DNA of 64,000 nt from Paenibacillus sp. ACRRY. Its GTDB lineage: Bacteria > Bacillota > Bacilli > Paenibacillales > Paenibacillaceae. Shown in pieces: positions 1-9,281 of this stretch. The translations under genes were made by a program, and so were the position numbers. Position 1 is the first letter of the stretch. Each line of letters opens with the position of its first letter. The notes below the pieces were generated by a model that saw nothing but the letters and a program-made list of their open reading frames with translations, had not been told where the DNA came from and ran no database searches. The stretch spans positions 1-64,000 of the forward strand of contig NZ_JAKRNM010000014.1 of assembly GCF_022346995.1 (NCBI RefSeq), given 5' to 3'.

Positions 1-35
1 TGCATCCGAGCGTTGTTCTCTTCAGCAACTTTTAT

Positions 36-64
36 ATCTTATCACATCCGAACCAATTTAGCAA
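36..64 (-). promoter_or_regulatory. Strong sigma-A promoter P2, probable rRNA operon promoter
   Basis: Read leftward, there is a -35 TTGCTA (64-59), a 17-bp spacer and a -10 TAAGAT (41-36), preceded by an A-rich stretch resembling an UP element. It is the downstream member of a tandem pair with the promoter at 145-173. Tandem strong promoters with A-tracts are typical of Bacillales rRNA operons, and an rRNA operon commonly follows gyrA in this order. The transcript itself lies outside the window, so the rRNA assignment is inference. Confidence 0.65.
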
Positions 65-144
65 GCACTTTTTTTAAGTTTCTTTCGAAGCTTTTCAATT
101 TGCTTACCGCACCGTGTTTCTCGTGTTTTCTTGGCCGGAATTAG

Positions 145-173
145 AATATACCATGTACAGATTTTTTATGCAA
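145..173 (-). promoter_or_regulatory. Strong sigma-A promoter P1, probable rRNA operon promoter
   Basis: Read leftward, there is a -35 TTGCAT (173-168), exactly 17 bp, then a -10 TATATT (150-145). The upstream flank is T/A-rich and resembles an UP element. It fires out of the left edge about 75 bp after the stop of the HD-GYP gene. No coding sequence lies between it and the edge. Together with P2 it looks like a stable-RNA promoter pair. Confidence 0.7.
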
Positions 174-247
174 GTACTTTTTCAAAAAAGTTATAAAGAT
201 AGAACCACTCTTAATAGAATGGCTCTCCCCTATATACAGAATAAGAC

Positions 248-1354
248 TTATCCTATAACTTCTTGGATATATAACTGCCGCTGTTGCATAAGGTTAATGA
301 TCGTCCCCTCCACGGAAACCATTGGACGAGTTGGATGATCCCGATCTGAGAAAATGATCTCACCAATTTGATTATTGCTAAGTTTTACTCGAATACCATT
401 ATGAATTTGTGTGGAACGCTGTATAAATACATTTACGATAGCTGGATCCAATTTACCGAACGCCTCGCTTTTGATTTGTTCCAGCACGAGATATGGAGAT
501 TGTGCTTTACGATAAATCTTCTCCAGTGTCATGGCGTGGAAAATATCAGCGATGGCAACAATTTTGGCATAGACATGGATCTGCGTACCGCTCAGCTGTA
601 ATGGGTAACCTGAACCATCCACTTTCTCATGATGCTGCAGTGCTGCCAGTCTTGCTCCTTCATTAATGGCCTTGGCTTGTTTCAAGACCTGATAGCCATA
701 CTTCGTATGTTGTCGAATCTCTTCCTGTTCAGAAGCAGTTAATGCAGCAGGTTTATGGAGAATCTGTGGATCTACTTTGCTGTTACCGATATCATGGAAC
801 AATCCTGCAAAAGCAACTTGCATCCAGTCCTTGGAGGGTAATTCCATCCACTGAGCCAACTGATACGATGTCATTGCACTCAGTACAGCATGATGATAGA
901 CGTAATCATGCTCCTGCATCACCCTTGGACTAAAAGTCAGTACATTATATTGTTTGAGATGTACAAACAAGGCTTCGAGCTGAGTACGCAGCTCATATAC
1001 AGGTAACTCAGCTGCCAGGGAGGATTGAAAGGCATTCTTGGTCAATCCCACCATCTTCTCATACTCTTCGTGTAAGGAAGACACTGCAGGGGCTGATACA
1101 GCAATACTACCTTTACCAGTCCGATCCCCATTTTTCTCACCACTTGATGAGGTGGCCGCCTTCGTACCTGCACCATTCGTTCCGACTCTTTCTTGTTCGA
1201 TATCAATCTGGTGAATCATAAATGCTCTTAGAACTTCTACATCCTTAGGCAAAATAACCTTGCCTTTCTGAAATAAAACGTTACCGCGCACCGTATGTAC
1301 GTCATTCCCCAGTTTAAGGCCAGGTTTGACTTCAGACAGGGTTATTAATCCCAT
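248..1354 (-). CDS. HD-GYP domain protein, putative cyclic-di-GMP phosphodiesterase
   Basis: This 368-residue protein carries an HD-GYP domain: the HD pair lies in FHDIGNSKVD (about residue 190) and the HHEKVDGSGYP signature about 55 residues later. HD-GYP proteins of this family hydrolyse cyclic di-GMP. The N-terminal 50 residues resemble the short domain often found before HD-GYP in Paenibacillus and Bacillus, followed by a Ser/Gly/Thr-rich linker (about residues 58-90). The start at 1354 is chosen because a GAGGAG ribosome site lies 6 bp upstream; a longer in-frame start at 1369 would overlap that site. It lies between gyrA and the leftward promoter pair. No signal peptide or membrane segment is visible, so it should be cytoplasmic. 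Confidence 0.85.
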   Translation of the reverse strand: MGLITLSEVKPGLKLGNDVHTVRGNVLFQKGKVILPKDVEVLRAFMIHQIDIEQERVGTNGAGTKAATSSSGEKNGDRTGKGSIAVSAPAVSSLHEEYEKMVGLTKNAFQSSLAAELPVYELRTQLEALFVHLKQYNVLTFSPRVMQEHDYVYHHAVLSAMTSYQLAQWMELPSKDWMQVAFAGLFHDIGNSKVDPQILHKPAALTASEQEEIRQHTKYGYQVLKQAKAINEGARLAALQHHEKVDGSGYPLQLSGTQIHVYAKIVAIADIFHAMTLEKIYRKAQSPYLVLEQIKSEAFGKLDPAIVNVFIQRSTQIHNGIRVKLSNNQIGEIIFSDRDHPTRPMVSVEGTIINLMQQRQLYIQEVIG

Positions 1355-1492
1355 GTTAATTCTCCTCACTCTTCGTTCTTCTCAATGGTAAACAAGACCA
1401 TAGTCCCGGTTTTCACGATATTTCCCATTATATTACTCATAAATCAGGCTGTACATCCTATATTCCTATATTTTTATAACATGGAGAGCCAA

Positions 1493-1524
1493 TAAAAAAG
1501 GAGTTCCCGAATGGGAACCCCTCT
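1493..1524 (-). terminator. Rho-independent terminator of gyrA
   Basis: The stem pairs GGAGTTCCC (1500-1508) with GGGAACCCC (1513-1521) around a GAAT loop, with one internal mismatch. On the minus strand it is followed by a T-run (1499 to 1493). It lies 56 bp after the gyrA stop. A plus-strand run of T also follows, so it could act in both directions. Confidence 0.8.
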
Positions 1525-1579
1525 TTTCTTCATATCTAACTTCTAATACTTCGTGACTAGGTCATGTTGTAAAGGTATT

Positions 1580-4132
1580 TTAAACCTCAGAATCAGAATC
1601 GTCGCCTTCAGCTTCCGCTTCTATACCTGCGTCTTCACTTGGGCTTACTGCTGTACCTTCTGCATCTTCTGCTTCCAGTCCTTCCAGTAACTCTTCATCT
1701 GGTTCTTCTTCATTTTTGTCAATCCGGCTGACTGTGGCTACGGCATCTTCATCACGAATATGGATCAGCTTCACACCTTGCGTGTATCGACCCATTGTGG
1801 ATATGCCCTCCATACTCATGCGGATCAATGTACCACTCGACGTGATAATCATCAGATCCTCTTCCGTTTTAACCATTTTGAGACTGACTACCCCACCATT
1901 CTTCTCTGTAACGTTAATGGTTTTAATCCCTTTACCGCCACGAGTCTGCATACGATAATCGCTGACAGGGGTACGTTTACCATAGCCTTTGGCTGTAACA
2001 ATCAGAACGTCAAGCTCCTGATCGACAACGTCCATACCAATGACAACATCGCCCTCATCCAGCGTGATCCCTTTTACCCCGGTTGCACTCCGTCCCATGG
2101 AACGAACATTACCTTCCGAGAAGCGAATAGACATTCCGTGTGAAGTACCCATGATGATCTCTTGCTGACCATCTGTGAGCTTAACCTCTATGAGAGCATC
2201 ATCATCACGCAAGGAGATCCCGATCAGACCACCTTTGCGAATGTTGGTGTAATCCTCAAGCGGTGTCTTCTTCACCACACCCTGACGGGTAGCGAAGAAC
2301 AGATACTTGTCGCTCTCGAATTCCTGCACCGGAATCACGGCGTTAACCGACTCTCCCTGTTCAATCTGAATCAGGTTGATAATCGGTGTTCCACGAGCTG
2401 TACGTCCAAGCTCTGGAATCTCATAAGCTTTTAGACGGTATACCTTACCCTTGTCCGTAAAGAACATGAGGTAGTTGTGAGAGTTGGTTACAAATAGATG
2501 CTCGACAAAGTCGGTATCCTTGGTATCCATGCCCACGACTCCACGTCCGCCACGCTTCTGACTGCGGTATGTCGATACCGGCAGACGCTTCACATAGCCC
2601 GTGTGTGTAATGGTAATGATGACCTCTTCACGCGGAATCAGATCCTCATCCAGGATACTTTCTTCGCCAATAGTGATTTCTGTACGGCGATCATCACCGA
2701 AGCGCTCACGAATTTCTTGCAGCTCTTCACTGATAATTTCGAGTACCAGATGCTCATTGGCCAGAATCTCGCGATACTCCGCAATTTTGACCATAAGCTC
2801 GTTATATTCATTTTCAATGCGTTCCCGTTCCAGACCTGTAAGGCGCTGCAAACGCATATCCAGAATCGCTTGAGCCTGATCATGACTAAGCGAGAACCGC
2901 TCAATCAACCCTTCTCTGGCTGCGTCTGTATTACTGGAGGAACGAATCAACGCAATAATCTCATCGATATGATCCAGTGCAATGCGCAAGCCTTCCAGAA
3001 TATGTGCACGGGCTTCCGCTTTTCTCAATTCGAATTGTGTACGTCTGCGAATAACCTCAATCTGATGCTGCAAGTAGTGATACAACACTTCACGCAGGTT
3101 CAGGATTTTTGGTTCCTTGTTCACAATTGCAAGCATATTGATACCGAAAGTTGACTGCATTGCTGTGTGCTTGTACAGATTGTTCAGTACAACACCCGGG
3201 TTCACATCTCTGCGAAGCTCAATGACAATGCGCATTCCGGTACGGTCGGATTCATCCCGAAGATCCGTAATACCATCAATTTTCTTGTCGCGAACCAACT
3301 CAGCAATCTTCTCCACCAGTCTTGCCTTATTGACCTGGTAAGGAATCTCGGTAACAACGATACGTGCCTTGTTGTTGTTTTCCTCGATGTTCGTTTTGGC
3401 CCGCATTGTAACAGAGCCACGGCCTGTCTGGTAAGCCTGACGAATTCCGGAGCGTCCCAGAATATAACCGGCCGTTGGGAAGTCTGGACCATGAATGTAA
3501 TCCATCAATTCCATGGATGTAATATCCGGATTTTTAATCATGGCCTGAACGCCGTCAATCACCTCTCCCAAATTATGAGGAGGGATGTTCGTTGCCATAC
3601 CTACCGCAATCCCGCCGACACCATTTACAAGCAAGTTAGGAAAACGAGCAGGTAAAACAACTGGTTCGCTCTCTTCACCGTCATAGTTCGGTTGGAAATC
3701 GATCGTATCCTTGTTGATATCTCTGAGCATCTCCATGGCAATCTTGGACAAACGTGCCTCCGTATAACGCATGGCTGCTGCCATGTCGCCATCGACGGAT
3801 CCAAAGTTACCATGTCCATCAACATGCATGTAACGCAGGGAGAAATCCTGTGCCATCCGTACCATCGTTTCGTACACGGCAGAGTCACCGTGCGGGTGAT
3901 ACTTACCGATAACTTCGCCGACGATTCTGGCTGATTTTTTATGTGGTTTATCGGGTGTCATGCCTAGCTCGGACATTGCGTACAAAATACGCCGGTGAAC
4001 CGGCTTCAATCCGTCACGTACGTCAGGCAGGGCACGGCTAACAATGATGCTCATCGCATAATCCATAAACGATTCACGCATCTCGACGCCAATATCCCGA
4101 TCTTTAATCTGCGAGTTCATTTCTTCCGCCAT
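1580..4132 (-). CDS. gyrA: DNA gyrase subunit A
   Basis: This is the 850-residue breakage-reunion subunit of DNA gyrase, which with GyrB introduces negative supercoils. The active-site tyrosine is Tyr123 in MRYTEARLS. The quinolone-resistance region reads HGDSAVYE, with Ser84 and Glu88 in their quinolone-sensitive forms. The GyrA box QKRGGRG marks the start of the C-terminal beta-pinwheel, and the last 40 or so residues are a very acidic Glu/Asp/Ser tail. An AAGGAGG site lies 7 bp before the ATG. In most Bacillus it directly follows gyrB; here a plus-strand YheC/D-type gene intervenes, so gyrA needs its own promoter (see 4237-4265). Confidence 0.98.
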   Translation of the reverse strand: MAEEMNSQIKDRDIGVEMRESFMDYAMSIIVSRALPDVRDGLKPVHRRILYAMSELGMTPDKPHKKSARIVGEVIGKYHPHGDSAVYETMVRMAQDFSLRYMHVDGHGNFGSVDGDMAAAMRYTEARLSKIAMEMLRDINKDTIDFQPNYDGEESEPVVLPARFPNLLVNGVGGIAVGMATNIPPHNLGEVIDGVQAMIKNPDITSMELMDYIHGPDFPTAGYILGRSGIRQAYQTGRGSVTMRAKTNIEENNNKARIVVTEIPYQVNKARLVEKIAELVRDKKIDGITDLRDESDRTGMRIVIELRRDVNPGVVLNNLYKHTAMQSTFGINMLAIVNKEPKILNLREVLYHYLQHQIEVIRRRTQFELRKAEARAHILEGLRIALDHIDEIIALIRSSSNTDAAREGLIERFSLSHDQAQAILDMRLQRLTGLERERIENEYNELMVKIAEYREILANEHLVLEIISEELQEIRERFGDDRRTEITIGEESILDEDLIPREEVIITITHTGYVKRLPVSTYRSQKRGGRGVVGMDTKDTDFVEHLFVTNSHNYLMFFTDKGKVYRLKAYEIPELGRTARGTPIINLIQIEQGESVNAVIPVQEFESDKYLFFATRQGVVKKTPLEDYTNIRKGGLIGISLRDDDALIEVKLTDGQQEIIMGTSHGMSIRFSEGNVRSMGRSATGVKGITLDEGDVVIGMDVVDQELDVLIVTAKGYGKRTPVSDYRMQTRGGKGIKTINVTEKNGGVVSLKMVKTEEDLMIITSSGTLIRMSMEGISTMGRYTQGVKLIHIRDEDAVATVSRIDKNEEEPDEELLEGLEAEDAEGTAVSPSEDAGIEAEAEGDDSDSEV

Positions 4133-4236
4133 GCTGGACCTCCTTCTTGTCCTTCAACAAACGTTCCATTCAGTCATTAAAATAGTATATGTGAAAAGCC
4201 TAACAAGGCTAAAACCGCGCAAGAACGCTACTCTTT

Positions 4237-4265
4237 ATTATATTACTTTCACAAAAGTTACACAA
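4237..4265 (-). promoter_or_regulatory. Probable gyrA promoter
   Basis: On the minus strand there is TTGTGT (4265-4260), a 17-bp spacer and a consensus TATAAT (4242-4237). This predicts a leader of about 100 nt before the gyrA ATG at 4132. The rest of the 4133-4555 interval shows no gene. Confidence 0.55.
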
Positions 4266-4555
4266 TTAAACGTCCGCTGGGTAATAGCCTTTCTTCCGGG
4301 AACTTTAAGCAGTCTGGGGATTAGCCCTGCCTTCCTCTCCGTTTACACATACAATGCTAGAAAAGCGGCATATGTACTGCGTGTATTAAGGCTGGTGCCG
4401 TTCCCGTTCTACGTCCAAACTAGCAATTGTGCAGCCAAACGCACAAAACGTCATATTTCTCTATTATACCACTGATATCATCTCTTGTCCTTTGATTTCT
4501 CCGTACTGCTGCTCTTAGGGAACTCTGATAAAAACAAGAAAGGACTGGTGGCTTC

Positions 4556-5491
4556 TTGAGTATCCAGCGCGTCTCCAGCAAATGGACCAAAACGGTTGTG
4601 TTGCAGCGCAGCCGTACTGTGAATGAATATATCCCTGTCACGAGGCAATACAATCGCCAAACTCTTGAACGGATGACCGAACTGTTTGAACTCAATTATA
4701 TTAAGCCTGACCATGGGACCTACGGTAATGGGGTAATGCGAGTAAAAACTATCCATTCCTTCAGTGAACCTCCTACCTCGGATCACTCCAATGCAGAGGA
4801 GGACATTACTGATGACCCCTCCCTTACCGAATCCAACTCACAGGAGCTGGAGACTTCCTCACTCCGGGTAACATCCTATCAGCTCCAATATGGCACGAAA
4901 CAGGAGTCATATTCGTCTCTAGAGAAGCTCCATCAAGCTCTGGAAGAACGAATTCAGGGACACGTTTACCTTATTCAGCAGGGAATCCCTCTCCTAAAAC
5001 ACGAAGATTTGCCATTTGACTTACGCGTGCTCACGCAAAAGAATCTGAAGAACAACTGGGAGACGACAGGTATTCTCGGCAGAATTGCTGCACCGGGAAA
5101 AATCATAACCAATATTCATGGTGGCGGACGGCTGGCCACATTCGAGGAATTGGTTCTGCCCCATCTTCATGCAACCGGATTACAGAAGCTGCGCAATGAG
5201 CTTTATCGACTTGGTGTTCATACTGCCGTTCAATTGCAAAAGTCGTTTCCAAGACTCAAAGAGATCGGTATTGATATCGCCCTCGATGAAACAGGCCGCC
5301 CCTGGATCCTGGAGGTCAACACACTGCCTGGTATCTATGCCTTTGGCTTACTGCCTGACAAAGAGGCCTATCGCAAAATTAAACGATATGCAATTGCCTA
5401 CGGCAGGTTACCCTCCAAAAAAAAGAAAACATCACGCAATGCTGCCAAACCACAAGCATCCTCTTCTAAAGTGAAAAGTCGGGCACGTTAA
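4556..5491 (+). CDS. YheC/YheD-family ATP-grasp protein (endospore coat-associated type)
   Basis: This 311-residue protein resembles the YheC/YheD family of Bacillales: an N-terminal region reading through LELNYIKPDHGTYGNGV, then an ATP-grasp fold ending in the metal/ATP-binding stretch DETGRPWILEVNTLPG. YheC and YheD are associated with the spore coat in Bacillus, but the reaction of the family is not established. The C-terminus is Lys/Ser-rich and probably flexible. The TTG start at 4556 has an AAAGGA about 11 bp upstream; a GGTGG lies closer. The gene is antisense to its gyrase neighbours, converging on gyrB and diverging from gyrA, and so faces the leftward replication fork. Function is inferred from the family only. 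Confidence 0.75.
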   Translation: MSIQRVSSKWTKTVVLQRSRTVNEYIPVTRQYNRQTLERMTELFELNYIKPDHGTYGNGVMRVKTIHSFSEPPTSDHSNAEEDITDDPSLTESNSQELETSSLRVTSYQLQYGTKQESYSSLEKLHQALEERIQGHVYLIQQGIPLLKHEDLPFDLRVLTQKNLKNNWETTGILGRIAAPGKIITNIHGGGRLATFEELVLPHLHATGLQKLRNELYRLGVHTAVQLQKSFPRLKEIGIDIALDETGRPWILEVNTLPGIYAFGLLPDKEAYRKIKRYAIAYGRLPSKKKKTSRNAAKPQASSSKVKSRAR

Positions 5492-5528
5492 CCTTTGGAT
5501 TTTCCGGGTTTCAACGGCCCTCGAAAGT

Positions 5529-5555
5529 AAAAAGGCGCCCAGCAGGCGCCTCTTC
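5529..5555 (-). terminator. Terminator of gyrB, shared with the convergent ATP-grasp gene
   Basis: A perfect GGCGCC (5534-5539) / GGCGCC (5545-5550) stem has a five-base loop. On the minus strand it is followed by TTTTTAC. It lies between two convergent stops (5491 and 5564). Confidence 0.8.
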
Positions 5556-5563
5556 TCGTATCA

Positions 5564-7474
5564 TCAGATATCGAGGTTTTTCACATATTTCGCATTTTCC
5601 TGAATAAAGTCACGACGAGGTTCAACATTATCTCCCATCAGGGTATCAAACATCGCGTCCGCAAGCATTGCATCACTGATCGATACTTGCAGCATCGTCC
5701 GGCTTTCAGGGTCCATCGTGGTTTCCCACAGTTGTCCGGCATTCATCTCGCCGAGACCTTTGTAACGCTGGACATTGAACTTCGCATTTTCGCCGAGACT
5801 CGCAATAATTTCATCACGTTCCTTCTCGGAACCTGCATAGCGAATCACTTTGTTACGCTCAATTTTGAACAATGGCGGTTGTGCAATGTACACATAGCCT
5901 GCCTCAATGATTTTGCGCATATAACGATACAGGAATGTCAGCAGCAGTGTTCGGATATGGGCTCCATCGACATCGGCATCGGTCATCAAAATGATTTTGT
6001 GATAACGGGCTTTTGAAATGTCGAAGTCGTCTCCAATCCCCGTACCCATTGCAGTGATAATCGCTCTGATCTCCGCATTCCCAAGGATACGGTCAAGACG
6101 AGCTTTTTCCACGTTCAGAATTTTACCGCGAAGCGGCAAAATCGCCTGGAAATGACGATCACGGCCCTGTTTCGCAGAACCACCTGCAGAGTCACCTTCG
6201 ACGATGTACAGTTCACTGATCGAAGCATCCTTGGAGGAACAGTCAGCCAGTTTACCTGGCAGGGAGCTCACTTCAAGTGCCCCCTTACGTCTTGTCAATT
6301 CCCGGGCCTTACGTGCTGCTTCACGTGCACGAGCCGCTTGCAATCCCTTTTCCAGAATGCGACGCGATACCGAAGGATTCTCTTCAAGGAACTCCTGAAG
6401 CTTCTCGGCAAACAGGGACTCTACAATTCCGCGCACTTCGCTGTTACCCAGCTTCGTCTTGGTCTGTCCTTCAAACTGCGGCTCAGGAATCTTGACGGAG
6501 ATAATCGCCGTGAGACCTTCACGTACGTCATCCCCAGACAAGTTACCTGTGCTGTCCTTGATTACACCCGCTTTGCGGGCATAGTCATTAATAATCCGGG
6601 TCAATGCACTCTTGAAGCCCGATTCATGCGTTCCGCCCTCATGCGTATTGATGTTGTTGGCGAAAGAATAAATATTCTCGGTGTAATTGTCGTTGTATTG
6701 CAGGGCAACTTCCACCTGGATATTATCTCTAGACCCTTCAACGTAGATCGGAGTTTCATGCAATACTTCACGCTTTTGGTTCAGGAAGGAGACGTATTCG
6801 ATAATACCGCCTTCGTACATAAACGAGTTCGTTGCCCCTGTGCGCTCATCTGTCAGCGTAAGACCAATACCCTTGTTGAGGAATGCGAGCTCACGCACAC
6901 GTGTAAGCAACGTTTCGTAATCATATACGGTTGTCTCCGTGAAAATTTCCGGGTCCGGGTGGAACGTAACCGTTGTTCCCGTTTCATCCGTTGTTCCTAG
7001 TGTTTTCAGGTCATACTGCGGAGCACCACGGCGGTATTCCTGTTGATACACATGTCCGTCACGTTTAACGGTAACGACCACTTTTTCGGAGAGGGCATTC
7101 ACAACAGAGACACCGACCCCGTGCAAACCACCGGATACCTTGTATCCGCCGCCGCCAAATTTACCGCCTGCATGGAGCACGGTCATAACAACCTCAAGTG
7201 CAGGACGTTTCATTTTGGCATGCTCGCCGACAGGGATACCCCGTCCGTTATCGACGACAGTGACGCTGTTATCTTCGTGAATACTGATCTCAATATGGTC
7301 ACAGTAACCCGCAAGCGCCTCATCGATACTGTTGTCCACTACTTCCCAGACCAGATGATGCAGACCTTTGGCACTGGTGGAACCGATGTACATCCCCGGA
7401 CGCTTCCGTACGGCTTCCAGTCCTTCAAGGACTTGAATTTCATTCGCATCATATGACGGTTGATTCATAGACAT
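5564..7474 (-). CDS. gyrB: DNA gyrase subunit B
   Basis: The ATPase subunit of gyrase, 636 residues from the chosen start. The GHKL ATPase domain is visible near the N-terminus (EVVDNSIDEALAG, DNGRGIPV, GGLHGVGVSVVNAL). The TOPRIM domain has EGDSAGGSAKQGRDR and the metal-binding DADVDGAH. The C-terminus carries the QRYKGLGEMN stretch that contacts GyrA. The length matches Bacillus GyrB. Three in-frame starts cluster at 7483 (GTG), 7474 and 7468; the ATG at 7474 lies 6 bp after an AGGTG site and is preferred. It belongs to the leftward dnaA-dnaN-yaaA-recF-remB-gyrB series. Confidence 0.98.
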   Translation of the reverse strand: MSMNQPSYDANEIQVLEGLEAVRKRPGMYIGSTSAKGLHHLVWEVVDNSIDEALAGYCDHIEISIHEDNSVTVVDNGRGIPVGEHAKMKRPALEVVMTVLHAGGKFGGGGYKVSGGLHGVGVSVVNALSEKVVVTVKRDGHVYQQEYRRGAPQYDLKTLGTTDETGTTVTFHPDPEIFTETTVYDYETLLTRVRELAFLNKGIGLTLTDERTGATNSFMYEGGIIEYVSFLNQKREVLHETPIYVEGSRDNIQVEVALQYNDNYTENIYSFANNINTHEGGTHESGFKSALTRIINDYARKAGVIKDSTGNLSGDDVREGLTAIISVKIPEPQFEGQTKTKLGNSEVRGIVESLFAEKLQEFLEENPSVSRRILEKGLQAARAREAARKARELTRRKGALEVSSLPGKLADCSSKDASISELYIVEGDSAGGSAKQGRDRHFQAILPLRGKILNVEKARLDRILGNAEIRAIITAMGTGIGDDFDISKARYHKIILMTDADVDGAHIRTLLLTFLYRYMRKIIEAGYVYIAQPPLFKIERNKVIRYAGSEKERDEIIASLGENAKFNVQRYKGLGEMNAGQLWETTMDPESRTMLQVSISDAMLADAMFDTLMGDNVEPRRDFIQENAKYVKNLDI

Positions 7475-7620
7475 GCCTTTCACCTACTTCTATAGATTCA
7501 ATATCGTAAATATGCGTTAACTAAGAATGCATGCTGAATGATCATCTTTTCTTTCTTTCAGCAAGTAGTCCAAACTAAAGACAAGCAGCAGAAGGCATAC
7601 TATACCTTACCTGTAAAGCT

Positions 7621-7869
7621 CTAAAGATCAGGGAAAATGTGAGCACGCTTCTTAAGTGTGGCTGAGGAAATAGGTGAATAGTACACAATATTCTTGGTCA
7701 CGACAATAGACTTGGCTTCCTCTTCACCAATGCGTTCCACTGTTTTTTCCTGTTCGGCATGCGTGACATACTGCTTGGAGATTTTAGAGGATTTTTCAAT
7801 CGATATATCAAAAATAGCGACCAATTCGGAAGAACGGATAATTTTCTCGCCGCCCAGATGAATGTACAT
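7621..7869 (-). CDS. remB: Extracellular matrix regulator RemB (YaaB, DUF370)
   Basis: A small 82-residue DUF370 protein. Position between recF and gyrB, size and sequence (MYIHLGGEKIIRSSELVAIFD at the N-terminus) match B. subtilis YaaB/RemB, a regulator that promotes biofilm matrix genes together with RemA. The gene starts 14 bp after the recF stop, so it is probably co-transcribed with recF. The ATG at 7869 is preceded by a GGAG site 9 bp away. Its regulatory role is known only in B. subtilis and is transferred by homology. Confidence 0.9.
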   Translation of the reverse strand: MYIHLGGEKIIRSSELVAIFDISIEKSSKISKQYVTHAEQEKTVERIGEEEAKSIVVTKNIVYYSPISSATLKKRAHIFPDL

Positions 7870-7882
7870 GTCCCCTCACTCC

Positions 7883-8995
7883 TTAGCGTTCAACCTGTCC
7901 GGCATGAACATGATAAATACTGGCATCTTTGAGCTTGTCAACGTTCAGGCTCTCGATTCCCGTAGCTGTAATAAAGGTTTGCACCTTGCTCTGGAACGTT
8001 TCGATCAGCTGCGTCTGACGAAAAGGATCCAGCTCGGACAACACATCGTCAAGCAGCAGGACCGGATATTCTCCGATTTCTTCGTGGATCAGTTCAATCT
8101 CCGCAAGTTTAAGAGACAACGCCGTTGTGCGTTGCTGCCCCTGCGAACCATACGTTTGTACTTCCCGGTCGTTAATGAAAAAGGACAGGTCATCCCGGTG
8201 CGGCCCACTAAGGGTTGTGCCCCGGCGAATCTCCTGCTCTTTCATTTGTGATAATTTTATCATAAATTGGTCCATTAAAACAGCTTCATCTTCCTCAGCG
8301 GCTTCGCTGAAGGATGGAAGATAGGCCAGACGCAGCACTTCTCCGCCTCCGGTGATACCCTGATGAATCGTTTCGGCCCACTTTTGCAGTTTCTTTATGA
8401 ATTGTTTCCTTTTTTTGACGATTTTAACACCGTGTTCAGCCAGTTGCTCATTCCAGATCTCAAGCATTGTCTGGGCAGATGCATCCTTGCCCCATAACTG
8501 CTTCAGCAGATTGTTTCGCTGGACCAGCACTTTCTGATACTGCTGAAGATGATACAGGTAGCCTGGTGCCACCTGACCGATCTCCATGTCAAGAAACCGG
8601 CGGCGTACCCCCGGTGTGCCTTTGACAATCTCCAGATCTTCCGGTGCAAACATGACCACATTGAGTGCGCCGACAAAATCGCTTAACTTTCGCTGCTCAA
8701 GTCCGTTAATCTTGGCCTTCTTCCCTTGTTGCGACAAAGACAGCTCCAGATTGACGGTTCCATACTTTTTGTCGACTTCTGCTGCAAGCCTGGCACGTTC
8801 CTCGCCAAAACGAATCAGCTCCTTGTCGCGGGATGTACGGTGACTCTTGGTGAGTGCAAGAACAAAGATGGCCTCTGCAAGATTAGTCTTACCTTGGGCA
8901 TTTTGCCCGATTAACAGATTCACTGGACCGAAAGATTCCAGTTTCAGATGTTCATAATTGCGGAACTGCTGCAGATCAATGCTGTTGACAAACAA
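7883..8995 (-). CDS. recF: DNA replication and repair protein RecF
   Basis: A 370-residue SMC/ABC-like ATPase that helps load RecA at single-strand gaps together with RecO and RecR. The Walker A motif GQNAQGKTN is near residue 30, the signature region (TLSGPHRDDL, GSQGQQRT) lies in the C-terminal half, and the Walker B stretch LLLDDVLSELD follows. The length is standard for the family. The TTG start at 8995 has GGGAGG 8 bp upstream. It lies between yaaA and remB in the canonical order. Confidence 0.97.
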   Translation of the reverse strand: MFVNSIDLQQFRNYEHLKLESFGPVNLLIGQNAQGKTNLAEAIFVLALTKSHRTSRDKELIRFGEERARLAAEVDKKYGTVNLELSLSQQGKKAKINGLEQRKLSDFVGALNVVMFAPEDLEIVKGTPGVRRRFLDMEIGQVAPGYLYHLQQYQKVLVQRNNLLKQLWGKDASAQTMLEIWNEQLAEHGVKIVKKRKQFIKKLQKWAETIHQGITGGGEVLRLAYLPSFSEAAEEDEAVLMDQFMIKLSQMKEQEIRRGTTLSGPHRDDLSFFINDREVQTYGSQGQQRTTALSLKLAEIELIHEEIGEYPVLLLDDVLSELDPFRQTQLIETFQSKVQTFITATGIESLNVDKLKDASIYHVHAGQVER

Positions 8996-9049
8996 GCGGT
9001 TAACCTCCCTTTTATCCCGTCCGTCAGGAGGCAGCAGGGATCAAACTGT

Positions 9050-9265
9050 TTATTCTGCGGCAACTTCGAACGCGCCTTCTCCGTCCACCTCAACGATATC
9101 CCCAGGGTATAACTTGCGTCCCCGGCGTTCCTCTGGCTCTTTATTCACACGTACAAGTCCTTCCTGAAGCAGGGCTTTTGCCATGCCTCCGGTCGGGATG
9201 CAATCTGCCAGTTTCAAAAATTGGTCAAGCTTAATATATTCCGTACGAATCGTTACTCGGTTCAC
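9050..9265 (-). CDS. yaaA: S4 RNA-binding domain protein YaaA (RlbA)
   Basis: A 71-residue protein that is almost entirely one S4 RNA-binding domain (LDQFLKLADCIPTGGMAKALL, then the VRVNKEPEERRGRKLYPGD core). In B. subtilis YaaA sits at the same place between dnaN and recF and is linked to large-subunit ribosome assembly. The GTG start at 9265 is preceded by AAAGGAAG. The stop lies 54 bp before recF. Domain call is firm; the ribosomal role is by homology. Confidence 0.92.
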   Translation of the reverse strand: MNRVTIRTEYIKLDQFLKLADCIPTGGMAKALLQEGLVRVNKEPEERRGRKLYPGDIVEVDGEGAFEVAAE

Positions 9266-9281
9266 TGGAATCTTCCTTTCG

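Noticed and set aside
6152..7000. 282-codon plus-strand frame
   Set aside because: Shadow of gyrB with no homology or ribosome site.
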